Below are positions 1 to 7,593 of a stretch of DNA of 13,036 bases, one piece after another. Positions within the stretch are counted from its first letter, which is position 1; every line of letters starts with the position of its first letter. Location of the stretch: NCBI GenBank assembly GCA_003453735.1, contig DMNE01000308.1:1-13036 (forward strand). Reading direction: 5' to 3'. Made by a program: the position numbers and the translations under genes. Below the pieces are notes generated by a model. That model ran no database searches, was not told the origin of the DNA, and worked only from the letters and a program-made list of their open reading frames with translations. The DNA is from Nitrospiraceae bacterium (GTDB lineage Bacteria; Nitrospirota; Thermodesulfovibrionia; Thermodesulfovibrionales; UBA9159).

Positions 1-47
1 ATCGCGCACAACCATATAATCGACAGAATCCTTGTTAACTTCTTCAT
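1..47 (-). CDS. Possible 5' end of a secreted or membrane protein gene, cut by the window edge
   Basis: An ATG at 47-45 on the minus strand opens a frame that stays open to the edge. Its 15 complete codons read MKKLTRILSIIWLCA: a positively charged start followed by a hydrophobic run, the shape of a signal peptide or membrane anchor. There is no clear Shine-Dalgarno sequence; the bases before it are AT-rich and include TATAAT. With so few codons, chance cannot be excluded. If real, it is divergent from the TPR gene, and the region between them would be a shared promoter region. Product unknown. Confidence 0.3.
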   Translation of the reverse strand, partial: MKKLTRILSIIWLCA

Positions 48-141
48 ATTTTCATTATACTGCATACTGCGAATTCCTTGGGCATTCAACACCCTTGCGG
101 TCTTGTCCCCTTTAATCACTTCTCAAATTATCTTTCTCAAA

Positions 142-177
142 TCCCCCTAGAACAAACCTTCCCACAGGGGAGGGGGA
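142..177. repeat. C/G-rich interrupted palindrome, possible REP-like intergenic element
   Basis: TCCCCCT at 142-148 is the exact reverse complement of AGGGGGA at 171-177. Inside it, CCTTCCC (157-163) can pair with GGGGAGG (167-173) with one G-T pair and a 3-base loop, partly competing with the outer stem. No T tract follows on either strand, so a terminator is not well supported. Short palindromes of this style are often dispersed intergenic repeats, but only one copy is in the window. Confidence 0.3.
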
Positions 178-412
178 ATGTGTACCACTAGGTATCCAGA
201 AAGGGTCTCGGAGGGTTGTTGGGTTGGTTTATTAGCCCGTTGAGGGGGGGTCTCTCTTGTCTTCCGCAGCAGAAAATGCTATGGACGAAGTTTGAAGGAT
301 TTTTTGGAATAACAAAAACAAACAAAACTAACAACAAAACCAGAGAGTTGTGTAAAATTTGTAATGGATTTCTAATGAAACCTTATCCAAAACCAATAAC
401 CTACCACAACAC

Positions 413-450
413 CCTAAGCTACCGGCTTAGTGACAAAAAGCGGTAGCCTA
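413..450. repeat. Two overlapping, mutually exclusive inverted repeats
   Basis: Hairpin A pairs CTAAGC (414-419) with GCTTAG (425-430) across a 5-base loop. Hairpin B pairs GCTACCG (418-424) perfectly with CGGTAGC (441-447) across 16 bases and extends to 415-450 with one mismatch. Both use bases 415-424, so only one can form at a time. This could be an attenuator-like switch, a nested operator, or a decayed mobile-element end. No T run follows. Confidence 0.35.
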
Positions 451-471
451 TTGACTTTGTTTCTAACCCTA

Positions 472-510
472 CAATTATTAAGTAAAAATAGAATTATCAT
501 TTAATAATTG
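472..510. repeat. Perfect 10-bp inverted repeat, possible operator
   Basis: CAATTATTAA (472-481) and TTAATAATTG (501-510) are exact reverse complements separated by 19 bases. It lies about 40 bases upstream of the candidate TPR-gene -10. Arms and spacing would suit a dimeric DNA-binding protein, but the sequence is AT-rich, which raises the chance of a random match. Confidence 0.35.
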
Positions 511-550
511 AAAAATCGTTTTGTGCCAGAAATGGTTTCCCCATCATCTC

Positions 551-559
551 TGGTATACT
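551..559 (+). promoter_or_regulatory. Candidate extended -10 promoter of the TPR gene
   Basis: TGGTATACT fits the extended -10 pattern TGnTATAAT with one mismatch in the hexamer. No good -35 hexamer is placed 16-18 bases upstream, which extended -10 promoters can tolerate. Transcription would begin near 566, giving a leader of about 50 bases before the ATG at 617. Confidence 0.35.
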
Positions 560-605
560 ATGAGCAGAGTAGTGGTGCGAGACAAGAAAGCATTTTCGCA
601 AGAAC

Positions 606-610
606 AGGGG
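606..610 (+). promoter_or_regulatory. Ribosome binding site that fixes the TPR gene start
   Basis: AGGGG ends 6 bases before the ATG at 617. This ATG opens directly into a signal peptide, while the longer upstream reading from a TTG at 521 would bury the signal peptide behind 32 unlikely residues. Confidence 0.5.
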
Positions 611-616
611 TCAGAT

Positions 617-1228
617 ATGCACGCACTGAAAGTTATCTTTTTCCTCATTGCTTTTTTTATAGTCAGCGGCTCGCTTTTCGCAAACGGAGCTGATGTTCGT
701 TCTTACGTCAATACTGGGGACGCGTATTACAACAGGGGACAATATGACAAGGCTATTGAACAATACAGTGAAGCGATCTCCCTAGACCCGAACCTTGCCG
801 ATGCTTACTATCATCGCGGACTTTGTCGTTACCGGAATGGCCAATATGACGAGGCAATCGCGGATTACACCAAGACCCTTTCTCTTTATCCTCCTAACTC
901 CAATGCCCAGATATACAGCGATCGCGGGCTTGCATATCTCAAGAAAGGGCTGTACGATGAGACGATCGAGGACTACACGAAGGCCATTTCCATAAATCCT
1001 CAGTGGCCCGATGCTTATCACAACCGGGGTATTGCTTATTCCCGGAAGGGACTCTATGATGAGGCTATCGAAGACTATAACAAGGCCATATCCATGAGAC
1101 CAAACTATACTGAGGCTTATTTCGCCCGCGCGATGGCCTATGTTAGGAAAGCATCGGACGACTTCAAGAGACTTTGTGATATGGGAAATAAGGATGCCTG
1201 CGATAATTTTAAGCAGCTTACGGAATGA
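617..1228 (+). CDS. Secreted tetratricopeptide (TPR) repeat protein
   Basis: A 203-residue protein, the only complete plus-strand gene here. Residues 1 to about 20 form a signal peptide (charged MHALK, then a hydrophobic core ending near SLFANGA), so it is probably periplasmic or secreted. Four TPR units follow, each about 34-36 residues with the pattern AYYxRGxxxxxxGxYDxAIxDYxxAIxxxP, and then a partial fifth. It ends in a Cys-containing tail (RLCDMGNKDAC) that I recall from other small bacterial TPR proteins. TPR arrays bind peptides or scaffold complexes; nothing shows the partner. The start at 617 is preferred over a TTG at 521 because of its ribosome binding site and the signal peptide. 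It converges on the minus-strand lipoprotein gene with 78 bases between, where I see no strong terminator. Confidence 0.85.
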   Translation: MHALKVIFFLIAFFIVSGSLFANGADVRSYVNTGDAYYNRGQYDKAIEQYSEAISLDPNLADAYYHRGLCRYRNGQYDEAIADYTKTLSLYPPNSNAQIYSDRGLAYLKKGLYDETIEDYTKAISINPQWPDAYHNRGIAYSRKGLYDEAIEDYNKAISMRPNYTEAYFARAMAYVRKASDDFKRLCDMGNKDACDNFKQLTE

Positions 1229-1306
1229 ATGATTTTTCGTGCCTGCGTGGGACTTCGGAGATTAGGGTCCTGCCTTAAAATGTGTTCCCTTGGGCTTGTC
1301 CAGGAG

Positions 1307-1774
1307 TCATTTGACCAGTTTCCTCCTCTTTTCTAATTCGATGTCGAGGTCTTTTAGTTGTTCCACCTTCTCTTTCATCTCCTTGTTCTCTCTATCCAGT
1401 CTCACGATTTCCTTCAGTAAAGAGAGCCAGTTTTGAATCATCTCAGCTTTGCCTTCCTCCGGGGCAAGGGATATATACGTTTCGAGTTCCTTGAGGGCCA
1501 TCGAATAATTGGGAGCCTGATTCCGGTGGTGTCCATACAGCAAAGCGAGTTGAAGATGAACTGGTGCGCTGGCTGGTGAATCGAGAGGCTTTTGGGCATT
1601 TTCCTGCAACTGTTCAATTTCCTTGTGAAAACGCCCAGGCTTCATCTCCGCATAACGCTGGAAAAATGTTTCAAGATTTGTCTCTTTTTGAACGTTCGCA
1701 GGAGTACAATGAGAGAGCAGGGTCACTCCCCAGAAGATCACAACTAATTCAATGATGTTCTTTCGGTTGAACAT
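1307..1774 (-). CDS. Small lipoprotein-like protein with a TPR-like segment and C-terminal coiled coil
   Basis: 155 residues, not assigned to a named family. Residues 1-22 are a signal-peptide-like hydrophobic stretch ending LLSHC, so Cys23 could be a lipidation site; His just before the Cys is unusual, since Gly, Ala or Ser is normal there. The segment from about 70 to 110 (LALLYGHHRNQ, then YSMALKELETYISLAPEE) looks like one TPR-type helix pair. Residues 118-155 are highly charged and probably a coiled coil. The start lies 26 bases inside the 3' end of the upstream GGDEF gene, which implies co-transcription and probable translational coupling; the ribosome binding site is weak (GATGAGAG). 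By position it may work at the membrane with the GGDEF sensor. This is inference. Confidence 0.7.
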   Translation of the reverse strand: MFNRKNIIELVVIFWGVTLLSHCTPANVQKETNLETFFQRYAEMKPGRFHKEIEQLQENAQKPLDSPASAPVHLQLALLYGHHRNQAPNYSMALKELETYISLAPEEGKAEMIQNWLSLLKEIVRLDRENKEMKEKVEQLKDLDIELEKRRKLVK

Positions 1775-3218
1775 CTCTCATCCGTGTTCGTGATCTTCGG
1801 GCAGATGCAACAGCGGTTTCCTGCTGTCCGCTTTGCAGGACATCTTTTTTGCGCCTGTCTGCAACGCAGACGCTGCCTGGAAGAGATTTCGCATATTCCT
1901 TCAACTCAGCGGCTAACTCACCAACCTGCACCGGATCGATGAGGTTATAGTGCTGGCTGGTCACAACAGCTATGGATAGTGTCATAATGGGAAAGCTCAT
2001 AGTCTGCCCCTGGCGGTTTCTTCCAATAATGTAACCCCGGTGGAAATCCTGAGGGTCGTAAAAATCTACGATCGTTTCGTCGAATCTCCGGATAATGGTA
2101 TTGCAGATCTCCAGGTATCGGTCCGGCGAAGTGATAACAACAAAGTCGTCTCCACCGATATGGCCTATAAAGTCCTCATCTATGCCGATTTCTCCAACCG
2201 TTGTCCTCATTACTCGGGCGACGGCCTTTATCACTTCGCTGCCTCTAGCGTACCCATAACGGTCAGTGAATGCCTTAAAATTGTCCATATCGAGAAGGCA
2301 AAACGCCAGGGGAACTTCGGTGTCTAACCTTGTTTTCAGAACTCTTTCTATTGCTACGCCTCCCGGAAGCCGCGTGAGGGGACTTGCGTCCAGACACATC
2401 TCCTCCAGGTGCTTCAGCCTTTTCGACATTTCGCCGAAAGCAAGGAATAACTCCCCGAGTTCATCCTGTTTCCGGATATTGGATTGGTACTCAAACCTCC
2501 CCTCGGCTATTTCCTCCGTTGCGCGTTTCAAGTGGTTAATTGATTTTGAGATTGTGCGGGTAATGAGCATTCCGGCGGTCATGCTCAGAATGATTCCCAT
2601 ACCGCATAAGAGCCCTGCCCCCCTGAACGCTATAGTTCCGATGTCTGCGCTCATACGCATTTTATCGTTTTGCGCCTTCAGGGCGCGGGAAGATACCTCT
2701 TTGAGCAGCCCGATAAGCTCTTCCTGTTTCTGGGTAATACGGTCATGATACCCTTGCGCAACCGCAGCAGGATCTTTCACATGTTCAAAGCTATCAACAA
2801 AAAGGTTGTTGTATTCCGTGTGGAGAGAGATGAGACGATCAACCGGTATGTCATGTTTGCCGGGCAGGTTACTAATCTTGCCGGCCATGAGATCGAACTC
2901 TTTGCTTCTTTCCCAAAATAATGCCAACATATCGGAACTCCCCAGGATGCCGTAGCGACGGGCGTAAAGCTCCTGAGCGAGGAGGTTGTCGATCATCTTG
3001 TCCGCCGCCTCTATCAGCGGGAGGTCTCCACGGATAATACCTTCATTCATCTCGTTCAACCTCTCGAGGTTCGAAAGAGCGAAAACAGATATAACGATTA
3101 TCAAGGCAGCGAGAGCGAGATATCCCATAAGAATCTTTTTTGCGATGCTCGCTCGGAAGAGGAAGTTCAGGAGCCTTGTGGCGGGAGAGGCCCTCATTGC
3201 TGTCATTTCATTTCTCAT
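1749..3218 (-). CDS. Membrane-bound HAMP-GGDEF protein with altered nucleotide-binding residues
   Basis: 489 residues. Two membrane segments (about 28-48 and 199-220) flank a periplasmic, mostly helical sensor of about 150 residues. A HAMP linker (about 220-272) and a GGDEF domain (about 278-456) follow, then a basic tail. The signature reads GHIGGDDF (GGDD at 355-358, Asp for the usual Glu in fourth place). The first metal-binding Asp is kept (D310 in LLDMDNF). The two residues that contact guanine in PleD (Asn335, Asp344) are Thr318 and Ser327 here. The RxxD inhibitory site lacks its Arg. It may make c-di-GMP, make a hybrid such as cGAMP, or be a non-catalytic nucleotide sensor. It lies 36 bases after rsmE and overlaps the lipoprotein gene by 26 bases. 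The start is uncertain: ATGs at 3218, 3206 and 3197 all lack a good ribosome binding site. Confidence 0.88.
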   Translation of the reverse strand: MRNEMTAMRASPATRLLNFLFRASIAKKILMGYLALAALIIVISVFALSNLERLNEMNEGIIRGDLPLIEAADKMIDNLLAQELYARRYGILGSSDMLALFWERSKEFDLMAGKISNLPGKHDIPVDRLISLHTEYNNLFVDSFEHVKDPAAVAQGYHDRITQKQEELIGLLKEVSSRALKAQNDKMRMSADIGTIAFRGAGLLCGMGIILSMTAGMLITRTISKSINHLKRATEEIAEGRFEYQSNIRKQDELGELFLAFGEMSKRLKHLEEMCLDASPLTRLPGGVAIERVLKTRLDTEVPLAFCLLDMDNFKAFTDRYGYARGSEVIKAVARVMRTTVGEIGIDEDFIGHIGGDDFVVITSPDRYLEICNTIIRRFDETIVDFYDPQDFHRGYIIGRNRQGQTMSFPIMTLSIAVVTSQHYNLIDPVQVGELAAELKEYAKSLPGSVCVADRRKKDVLQSGQQETAVASARRSRTRMRDVQPKEHH

Positions 3219-3254
3219 GGGGATCGTTGCTTCACATCTCGATGCGATAAAGCA

Positions 3255-3995
3255 TTACCCGAGATCGCCCGCGTGAAACTGAAGGATCGCTGTTGCGGCG
3301 ACCGCAGCCGTTTCCGCGCGGAGGATACGGTTTCCAAGGGTTGTGATGCGCAACCCTCCGGAGTTGGCGATGGCGACTTCTTCGCCAGTGAAACCTCCTT
3401 CAGGTCCGATAGCGATGACACATGAATTGCCTCTCTTTACCGTAGCAAGAGCATCCACTATTTTGTTGCCCCCTTTCTCCCAGAAAATAAGACCGCCCCC
3501 TGGACTTATGCCAGGACCACATGCGTAAGACGGATGGGCGAAGATATGAGCAAAGGGCATCGGATTATGGATAACAGGAACGCAGGTTCTACCGCTCTGC
3601 CGGGAAGCGTCTTCTGCTATCTTTCTCCATCGGGCGATTTTTCTCGTCTCTCTCACTTGGCTCCTTTCCGTTATTGCGGGGAGTATCTCTTTGACTCCGA
3701 GTTCCGTGGTCTTCTGAATAACGAGTTCCATCTTCTCTCCTTTCAGTAATCCCTGGACAAGGATGAGGGTAAGAGACGACTCTGTATCAGACGTGAGCAC
3801 TTCAGTGACTTCGGCAAGGACTTCTCTCTTTGCAATCCCCTTTATTATGGCTTTGTGAGAGACACCACGGGCGTCGAAGATTATCAATTCGTCTCCTTCC
3901 TTGCATCGGAGAACTGTTGAGAGATACCGTGCCTTCTCTCCTGTAATCGTAATCGTGCCAGAAGTTTCAATCAGCGGCAGGAATATGCGCGGCAT
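3255..3995 (-). CDS. rsmE: 16S rRNA (uracil-1498 N3) methyltransferase RsmE
   Basis: 246 residues, the usual length of RsmE, a SPOUT-fold enzyme that uses S-adenosylmethionine to methylate N3 of U1498 in 16S rRNA. An N-terminal PUA-like region (about 1-70, starting MPRIFLP) precedes the knotted methyltransferase domain. Family motifs visible are KMELVIQKTTELGV (about 90-103), ERSQVR, and the C-terminal pair IGPEGGFTGEEV and LGNRILRAETA that form the SAM-binding knot. The gene starts 3 bases after the dnaJ stop, with GGAG 9 bases upstream inside dnaJ, so it is part of the heat-shock operon. rsmE directly after dnaJ (often with prmA) is a common arrangement in bacteria with hrcA operons. Confidence 0.95.
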   Translation of the reverse strand: MPRIFLPLIETSGTITITGEKARYLSTVLRCKEGDELIIFDARGVSHKAIIKGIAKREVLAEVTEVLTSDTESSLTLILVQGLLKGEKMELVIQKTTELGVKEILPAITERSQVRETRKIARWRKIAEDASRQSGRTCVPVIHNPMPFAHIFAHPSYACGPGISPGGGLIFWEKGGNKIVDALATVKRGNSCVIAIGPEGGFTGEEVAIANSGGLRITTLGNRILRAETAAVAATAILQFHAGDLG

Positions 3996-3998
3996 AAT

Positions 3999-5099
3999 CT
4001 AGTTCTCCGCGCCTGTCAGGATATCCTTTATCTTTTCCTTGAAGGTCTTCGACGTCTTGTCGCCACTCAGTTGCGCATATTCTTCCAGGAGTTCCCTCTG
4101 GCGGGGAGTTACATGTTTCGGAACCTCGATACTCACGACAACGACTTCGTCCCCCTTGCCGTGGCCGCCCAGTTTGTGAATACCTCTTCCTTTTAGGTGG
4201 AATGCCTTTTCTGAAGAGGTGCCGGGAGGGATCCTCAGCCGTGTTGAGCCATCGAGGGTGGGAACTTCTATTTCTGCTCCGAGGACAGCTTGCGGATATG
4301 TTATGGTCACTCCACAATAAATATCATTGCCCCTTCTCATAAAAACAGGGTGTTCTGCAATATCTATTACAATGTACAAATCGCCGGGAGGACCTCCGTA
4401 AGACCCTGGCTCGCCTTCTCCGGACATCCGTAATCGTGATCCAGCATCTACCCCGTGAGGTATCTTTACCGAGATGTTGCGAACTGTTTTTATCCTGCCG
4501 TTCCCTGTGCATGATGTGCAGGGATCGGTGATGATCTTGCCTGTCCCACGGCACGACCCGCAGGTCTTGGAAACGCTGAAGAACCCCTGCTGAAACCTCA
4601 CTTGTCCAGTTCCCTTACAGTTTGAACAGGTGACCGGCGATTTCCCAGGCTGCGAACCAGAGCCCTTGCACGATGAGCAATTCTCCCATCGTGGCACCTC
4701 GATATCCTTTTCTGTTCCGAAGGCCGATTCCTCAAGTGTTATATCGAGGTCATACCTCAGATCGTTGCCTTTTGCAGGCCGCTGCCGCCGTTGCCCTGAG
4801 AATGTCCCGAAGAAGTCCCCGAAGATATCTTCGAAGATATCACCAAAACCGGCTCCGGTGAAGGCGCCAAATCCAGCACCCATTCCTTCGGCTGTTCCGA
4901 ACCGGTCATAATGGGACCGCTTCTCGGAATCGCTCAAGACAGAGTATGCCTCGTTTATCTCCTTGAACGTCTCTTCGGATTCCTTGTTGTCAGGGTTTCT
5001 GTCAGGATGATACTTGAGCGCAAGCCCCCTGAATGCCTTCTTAATTTCCGCTTCCGAGGCATTTCTGGGAATGCCGAGTAATTCATAATAGTCCTTCAT
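3999..5099 (-). CDS. dnaJ: Chaperone DnaJ (Hsp40), type I
   Basis: 366 residues, full length. J domain at 1-70 with the DnaK-stimulating HPD triad at 31-33; Gly/Phe-rich linker at about 72-100 with two DIF-type motifs ([13 protein letters not shown]); zinc-binding region at about 141-201 with all four CxxCxGxG repeats ([32 protein letters not shown]); then the C-terminal substrate-binding domains. It delivers unfolded clients to DnaK and triggers ATP hydrolysis in the cytoplasm. Its ATG overlaps the dnaK stop as ATGA (5096-5099), with AAGGAG just upstream, so it is translationally coupled to the dnaK C-terminal reading frame. No damaged motif was seen. Confidence 0.97.
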   Translation of the reverse strand: MKDYYELLGIPRNASEAEIKKAFRGLALKYHPDRNPDNKESEETFKEINEAYSVLSDSEKRSHYDRFGTAEGMGAGFGAFTGAGFGDIFEDIFGDFFGTFSGQRRQRPAKGNDLRYDLDITLEESAFGTEKDIEVPRWENCSSCKGSGSQPGKSPVTCSNCKGTGQVRFQQGFFSVSKTCGSCRGTGKIITDPCTSCTGNGRIKTVRNISVKIPHGVDAGSRLRMSGEGEPGSYGGPPGDLYIVIDIAEHPVFMRRGNDIYCGVTITYPQAVLGAEIEVPTLDGSTRLRIPPGTSSEKAFHLKGRGIHKLGGHGKGDEVVVVSIEVPKHVTPRQRELLEEYAQLSGDKTSKTFKEKIKDILTGAEN

Positions 5100-5614
5100 T
5101 TCTCCTTCTTGTCGACTTCTTCAAATTCTGCTTCAACCACCTCTTCTTCTGGTGCCTTTGCTTGCGCTTCGGGGCCCGCTCCTGGCTGTGTCTGGGCACC
5201 AGAGGCCTTATAAAGATGTTCCGATATTTTGTAGGACGCCTTGGTGAGGCTGTCGATGGAAGCCCGTATATCTGCGCTATCCGTGCTTGTTTCCTTCACC
5301 TTCCTGCATCTCTCAAGCGCCTCTTCGATCTCTTTCTTCTCAGCCTCGGTCAACTTGTCCCCGTATTCCTTAAGGGATTTCTCCACCGAATAGACGAGGG
5401 TGTCCGCTTCGTTTCTTGCTTCCGCCAATTGCTTCTTCTTTCTGTCTTCATCCGAATGGGATTCTGCATCACGCGTCATCTTCTTGATCTCATCATCGGT
5501 AAGACCGCTGGATGCGGTTATCCGTATCGATTGTTCCTTTCCGGTGCCGAGGTCTTTTGCAGAAACATGCAGGATGCCGTTGGCGTCAATGTCAAAAGAG
5601 ACTTCTATCTGCGG
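5096..5614 (-). CDS. dnaK: DnaK C-terminal part, out of frame with the N-terminal part
   Basis: Continuing the DnaK reading after the frame change gives [13 protein letters not shown] and [15 protein letters not shown], the end of the beta-sandwich peptide-binding domain. The helical lid follows (from [11 protein letters not shown]) and then the acidic tail [12 protein letters not shown], 172 residues in all. No start codon suits this frame near 5614; the first ATG is at 5479 inside the lid, so it should not be made separately as a working protein. Joined to the N-terminal part it gives a 636-residue DnaK, a normal length. Its stop overlaps the dnaJ start. Whether the break is real or a sequencing error is discussed in the findings. 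Confidence 0.85.
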   Translation of the reverse strand, partial: PQIEVSFDIDANGILHVSAKDLGTGKEQSIRITASSGLTDDEIKKMTRDAESHSDEDRKKKQLAEARNEADTLVYSVEKSLKEYGDKLTEAEKKEIEEALERCRKVKETSTDSADIRASIDSLTKASYKISEHLYKASGAQTQPGAGPEAQAKAPEEEVVEAEFEEVDKKEK

Positions 5615-7008
5615 GTATTCCCCTCGGTGCCGGGGGGTATCCCGACCAGTTCGAATACCCCTAGGAGCTTATTGTCCGCAGCCATCTCCCGTTCACCCTG
5701 GTGGATCTTTATCGTTACGGCCGGCTGGTTGTCGGTCGCTGTTGAAAATACCTGACTCTTTTTTGTCGGTATGGTCGTGTTTTTGTCGATAATTTTTGTG
5801 AATATACCACCCAGGGTCTCGATCCCAAGGGAAAGAGGAGTGACATCGAGGAGGAGAACCTCTTTGACCTCGCCCTTCAACACTGCGCCCTGTACTGCGG
5901 CTCCTACAGCAACCACCTCATCGGGATTTACCGATCTGTTCGGCTCCTTTCCAAAGAAGGACTGAACAACCTGCTGAACCTTTGGGGTGCGGGTCTGGCC
6001 TCCAACGAGTATAACTTCATCGATATTCTGGGCAGTGAGATTTGCGTCCGTAAGGGCTAGTTTGCATGGCTCGATCGTCTTGTCGATGAGGTCTCCGGTG
6101 AGCTGCTCAAGTTTTGCTCTGGAAAGTTTCATGAGAAGATGTTTTGGCCCTGTCGCATCTGCTGTAACGAACGGCAGGTTTATCTCAGTCTCCGTCGCCG
6201 TGGACAGCTCAATCTTCGCCCTTTCAGCTGCTTCCTTCAACCGCTGAAGGGCCATCTTGTCCTGTTTCAGGTCTATGCCTTGGTCTTTCTTGAACTCTTC
6301 CACCATCCAGTCAATAACCCTCAGATCAAAGTCATCACCGCCCAGATAGGTGTCGCCATTCGTTGATCTAACCTCGATTACGCCTTCGCCAATCTCGAGA
6401 ACCGAGATATCAAATGTGCCACCTCCAAGGTCATATACGGAAATCTTCTCCTCTTTCTTTTTGTCCATGCCGTAGGCGAGGGATGCCGCCGTAGGCTCAT
6501 TGATGATCCTGAGTACAGTCAGACCTGCTATTTTTCCGGCATCCTTTGTTGCCTGCCTCTGGCTGTCGTCAAAGTAGGCGGGGACAGTTATCACCGCCTC
6601 AGTAACCGGTTCTCCGAGATAGTCCTCGGCAGCCTGTTTCAGTTTTTGCAGGATCATCGCTGATATCTCAGGGGGAGAATATCTCTTGCCCCGTATCTCG
6701 ACGTGTGCATCACCGTTCGGCGCTTCAACGATCTTATAGGGCAACCTCTTCTTTGCGTGGTCGACCTGCGGAGTGTTGTATTTTCTCCCCATCAGTCTTT
6801 TTATGGAAAATATGGTATTCTCAGGGTTTGTTATGGACTGTCGTTTCGCTATCTGTCCCACCAACCGCTCCCCTTTCTCGGTGAAAGCGACAACAGAAGG
6901 AGTTGTCCTCGTCCCCTCTTGATTTGGTATAACGACGGGCTCTCCGCCCTGCACGACGGCAACAACTGAATTTGTTGTGCCCAAGTCGATCCCTATTGCT
7001 TTTCCCAT
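5605..7008 (-). CDS. dnaK: Molecular chaperone DnaK (Hsp70), N-terminal part ending at a frameshift
   Basis: 467 residues are read before a stop at 5605; 459 of them are true DnaK. The nucleotide-binding domain is complete: phosphate-1 motif GIDLGTTNS (6-14), DLGGGTFD (193-200), [13 protein letters not shown] (332-344), and the insert after residue 75 found in Gram-negative-type DnaK. The interdomain linker [16 protein letters not shown] (383-398) and most of the peptide-binding beta-sandwich follow. After VGIPP the frame is lost and eight unrelated residues (GTEGNTRR) precede the TAG. DnaK is the ATP-driven Hsp70 that folds and holds clients with DnaJ and GrpE. Start ATG at 7008 has AGGAGG 7 bases upstream, inside the grpE end. 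Two bases separate it from grpE. Confidence 0.95.
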   Translation of the reverse strand: MGKAIGIDLGTTNSVVAVVQGGEPVVIPNQEGTRTTPSVVAFTEKGERLVGQIAKRQSITNPENTIFSIKRLMGRKYNTPQVDHAKKRLPYKIVEAPNGDAHVEIRGKRYSPPEISAMILQKLKQAAEDYLGEPVTEAVITVPAYFDDSQRQATKDAGKIAGLTVLRIINEPTAASLAYGMDKKKEEKISVYDLGGGTFDISVLEIGEGVIEVRSTNGDTYLGGDDFDLRVIDWMVEEFKKDQGIDLKQDKMALQRLKEAAERAKIELSTATETEINLPFVTADATGPKHLLMKLSRAKLEQLTGDLIDKTIEPCKLALTDANLTAQNIDEVILVGGQTRTPKVQQVVQSFFGKEPNRSVNPDEVVAVGAAVQGAVLKGEVKEVLLLDVTPLSLGIETLGGIFTKIIDKNTTIPTKKSQVFSTATDNQPAVTIKIHQGEREMAADNKLLGVFELVGIPPGTEGNTRR

Positions 7009-7010
7009 GG

Positions 7011-7589
7011 CTATTCCTCCTGTGTTTCTTTATTTATCTCAATTATGTTGGCTTCAGTGCAAGGTGTCTCTGAAGGCTTTTTTGACACCGCTACCAGAGA
7101 AGGCCGCAATACCTTGCCGCCGAATAGATACCCTTTTCTGAATTCTTCAACAATGGTTTTATCTTCTACATCTCCTCGTTCGACCTGTGACATGGCATGG
7201 TGCACTGACGGGTCAAAGGGCAGCCCGACCGCAGGTATCGCGGTTAGACCAAACTTTTCAATCACCCGCTGAAACTCTCTGAGGGTTATCTCAACGCCCT
7301 TAACCAGGTCATTGGATATCGCATCGGTTGAGTGCTTTAAGGCCATCTCAAGGTTATCGATCACTGGCAGCATTTCATAGAGCAGAGATTCATTACCGTA
7401 TTTTACGAGTTCCTCTTTATCTTTTTGGACACGTTTTTTATAGTTATCAAACTCTGCGTAGAGCCTCATATACCTATCTCTCAGCTCTGCCAATTCGCTT
7501 TCCGGCGACGGTTTTTCCCCTTGGATCTCTTTCTCCCTAACCTCCTGAATCTCCCCTTCTTTTTTTTCGATGACTTCCCCTTCTTCCAC
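7011..7589 (-). CDS. grpE: Nucleotide exchange factor GrpE
   Basis: 192 residues. GrpE is the dimeric factor that releases ADP from DnaK. An acidic, Glu-rich N-terminus (1-30) leads into the long helical coiled coil (about 30-85, including [18 protein letters not shown]). The C-terminal beta-wing domain carries the family signature: [14 protein letters not shown], then [18 protein letters not shown]. The start is GTG at 7589, with AAGGAGG 4 bases upstream. The gene follows hrcA by 46 bases and precedes dnaK by 2, the standard hrcA-grpE-dnaK-dnaJ order. Confidence 0.96.
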   Translation of the reverse strand: MEEGEVIEKKEGEIQEVREKEIQGEKPSPESELAELRDRYMRLYAEFDNYKKRVQKDKEELVKYGNESLLYEMLPVIDNLEMALKHSTDAISNDLVKGVEITLREFQRVIEKFGLTAIPAVGLPFDPSVHHAMSQVERGDVEDKTIVEEFRKGYLFGGKVLRPSLVAVSKKPSETPCTEANIIEINKETQEE

Positions 7590-7593
7590 AGTT

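Larger units (their letters stand above)
48..616. other. AT-rich noncoding region between the left-edge frame and the TPR gene
   Basis: No convincing gene lies in these roughly 570 bases. Seen in order: a C/G-rich interrupted palindrome (142-177); a stretch of almost only A and C (309-341); two overlapping, mutually exclusive inverted repeats (413-450); a perfect 10-bp inverted repeat (472-481 with 501-510); and a candidate extended -10 (551-559). Open frames here (for example 216-446) have no ribosome binding site and low-complexity translations. I see no tRNA-like or riboswitch-like core. Confidence 0.6.

Noticed and set aside
216..446. 76-codon plus-strand open frame in the left noncoding region
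   Set aside because: No ribosome binding site, a translation dominated by low-complexity K/N/T codons from the A/C-rich stretch, and it runs through the inverted repeats at 413-446.
451..481. TTGACT (451-456) as the -35 of a TPR-gene promoter
   Set aside because: The only -10-like hexamers downstream are at spacings of 13 (TACAAT) or 19 (TATTAA); the extended -10 at 551 is better placed.
413..510. Integron attC site or riboswitch (GEMM type) in the left intergenic region
   Set aside because: The inverted repeats lack the attC core sequences RYYYAAC/GTTRRRY and no integrase is nearby. None of the conserved GEMM core bases are seen, although one would have fitted the GGDEF story.
1229..1306. 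Bidirectional terminator between the convergent TPR and lipoprotein genes
   Set aside because: Only a weak 4-bp stem (GGAC with GTCC) is seen and no T tract follows it.
5605..5637. Programmed ribosomal frameshifting in dnaK
   Set aside because: The canonical reading needs two separate shifts in 25 bases, DnaK families are not known for programmed frameshifting, and the sites are simple C runs; error or mutation is simpler.
5162..5755. 197-codon plus-strand frame opposite dnaK
   Set aside because: It is antisense to well-conserved DnaK codons, has no family-like motifs and is explained by codon bias of the opposite strand.
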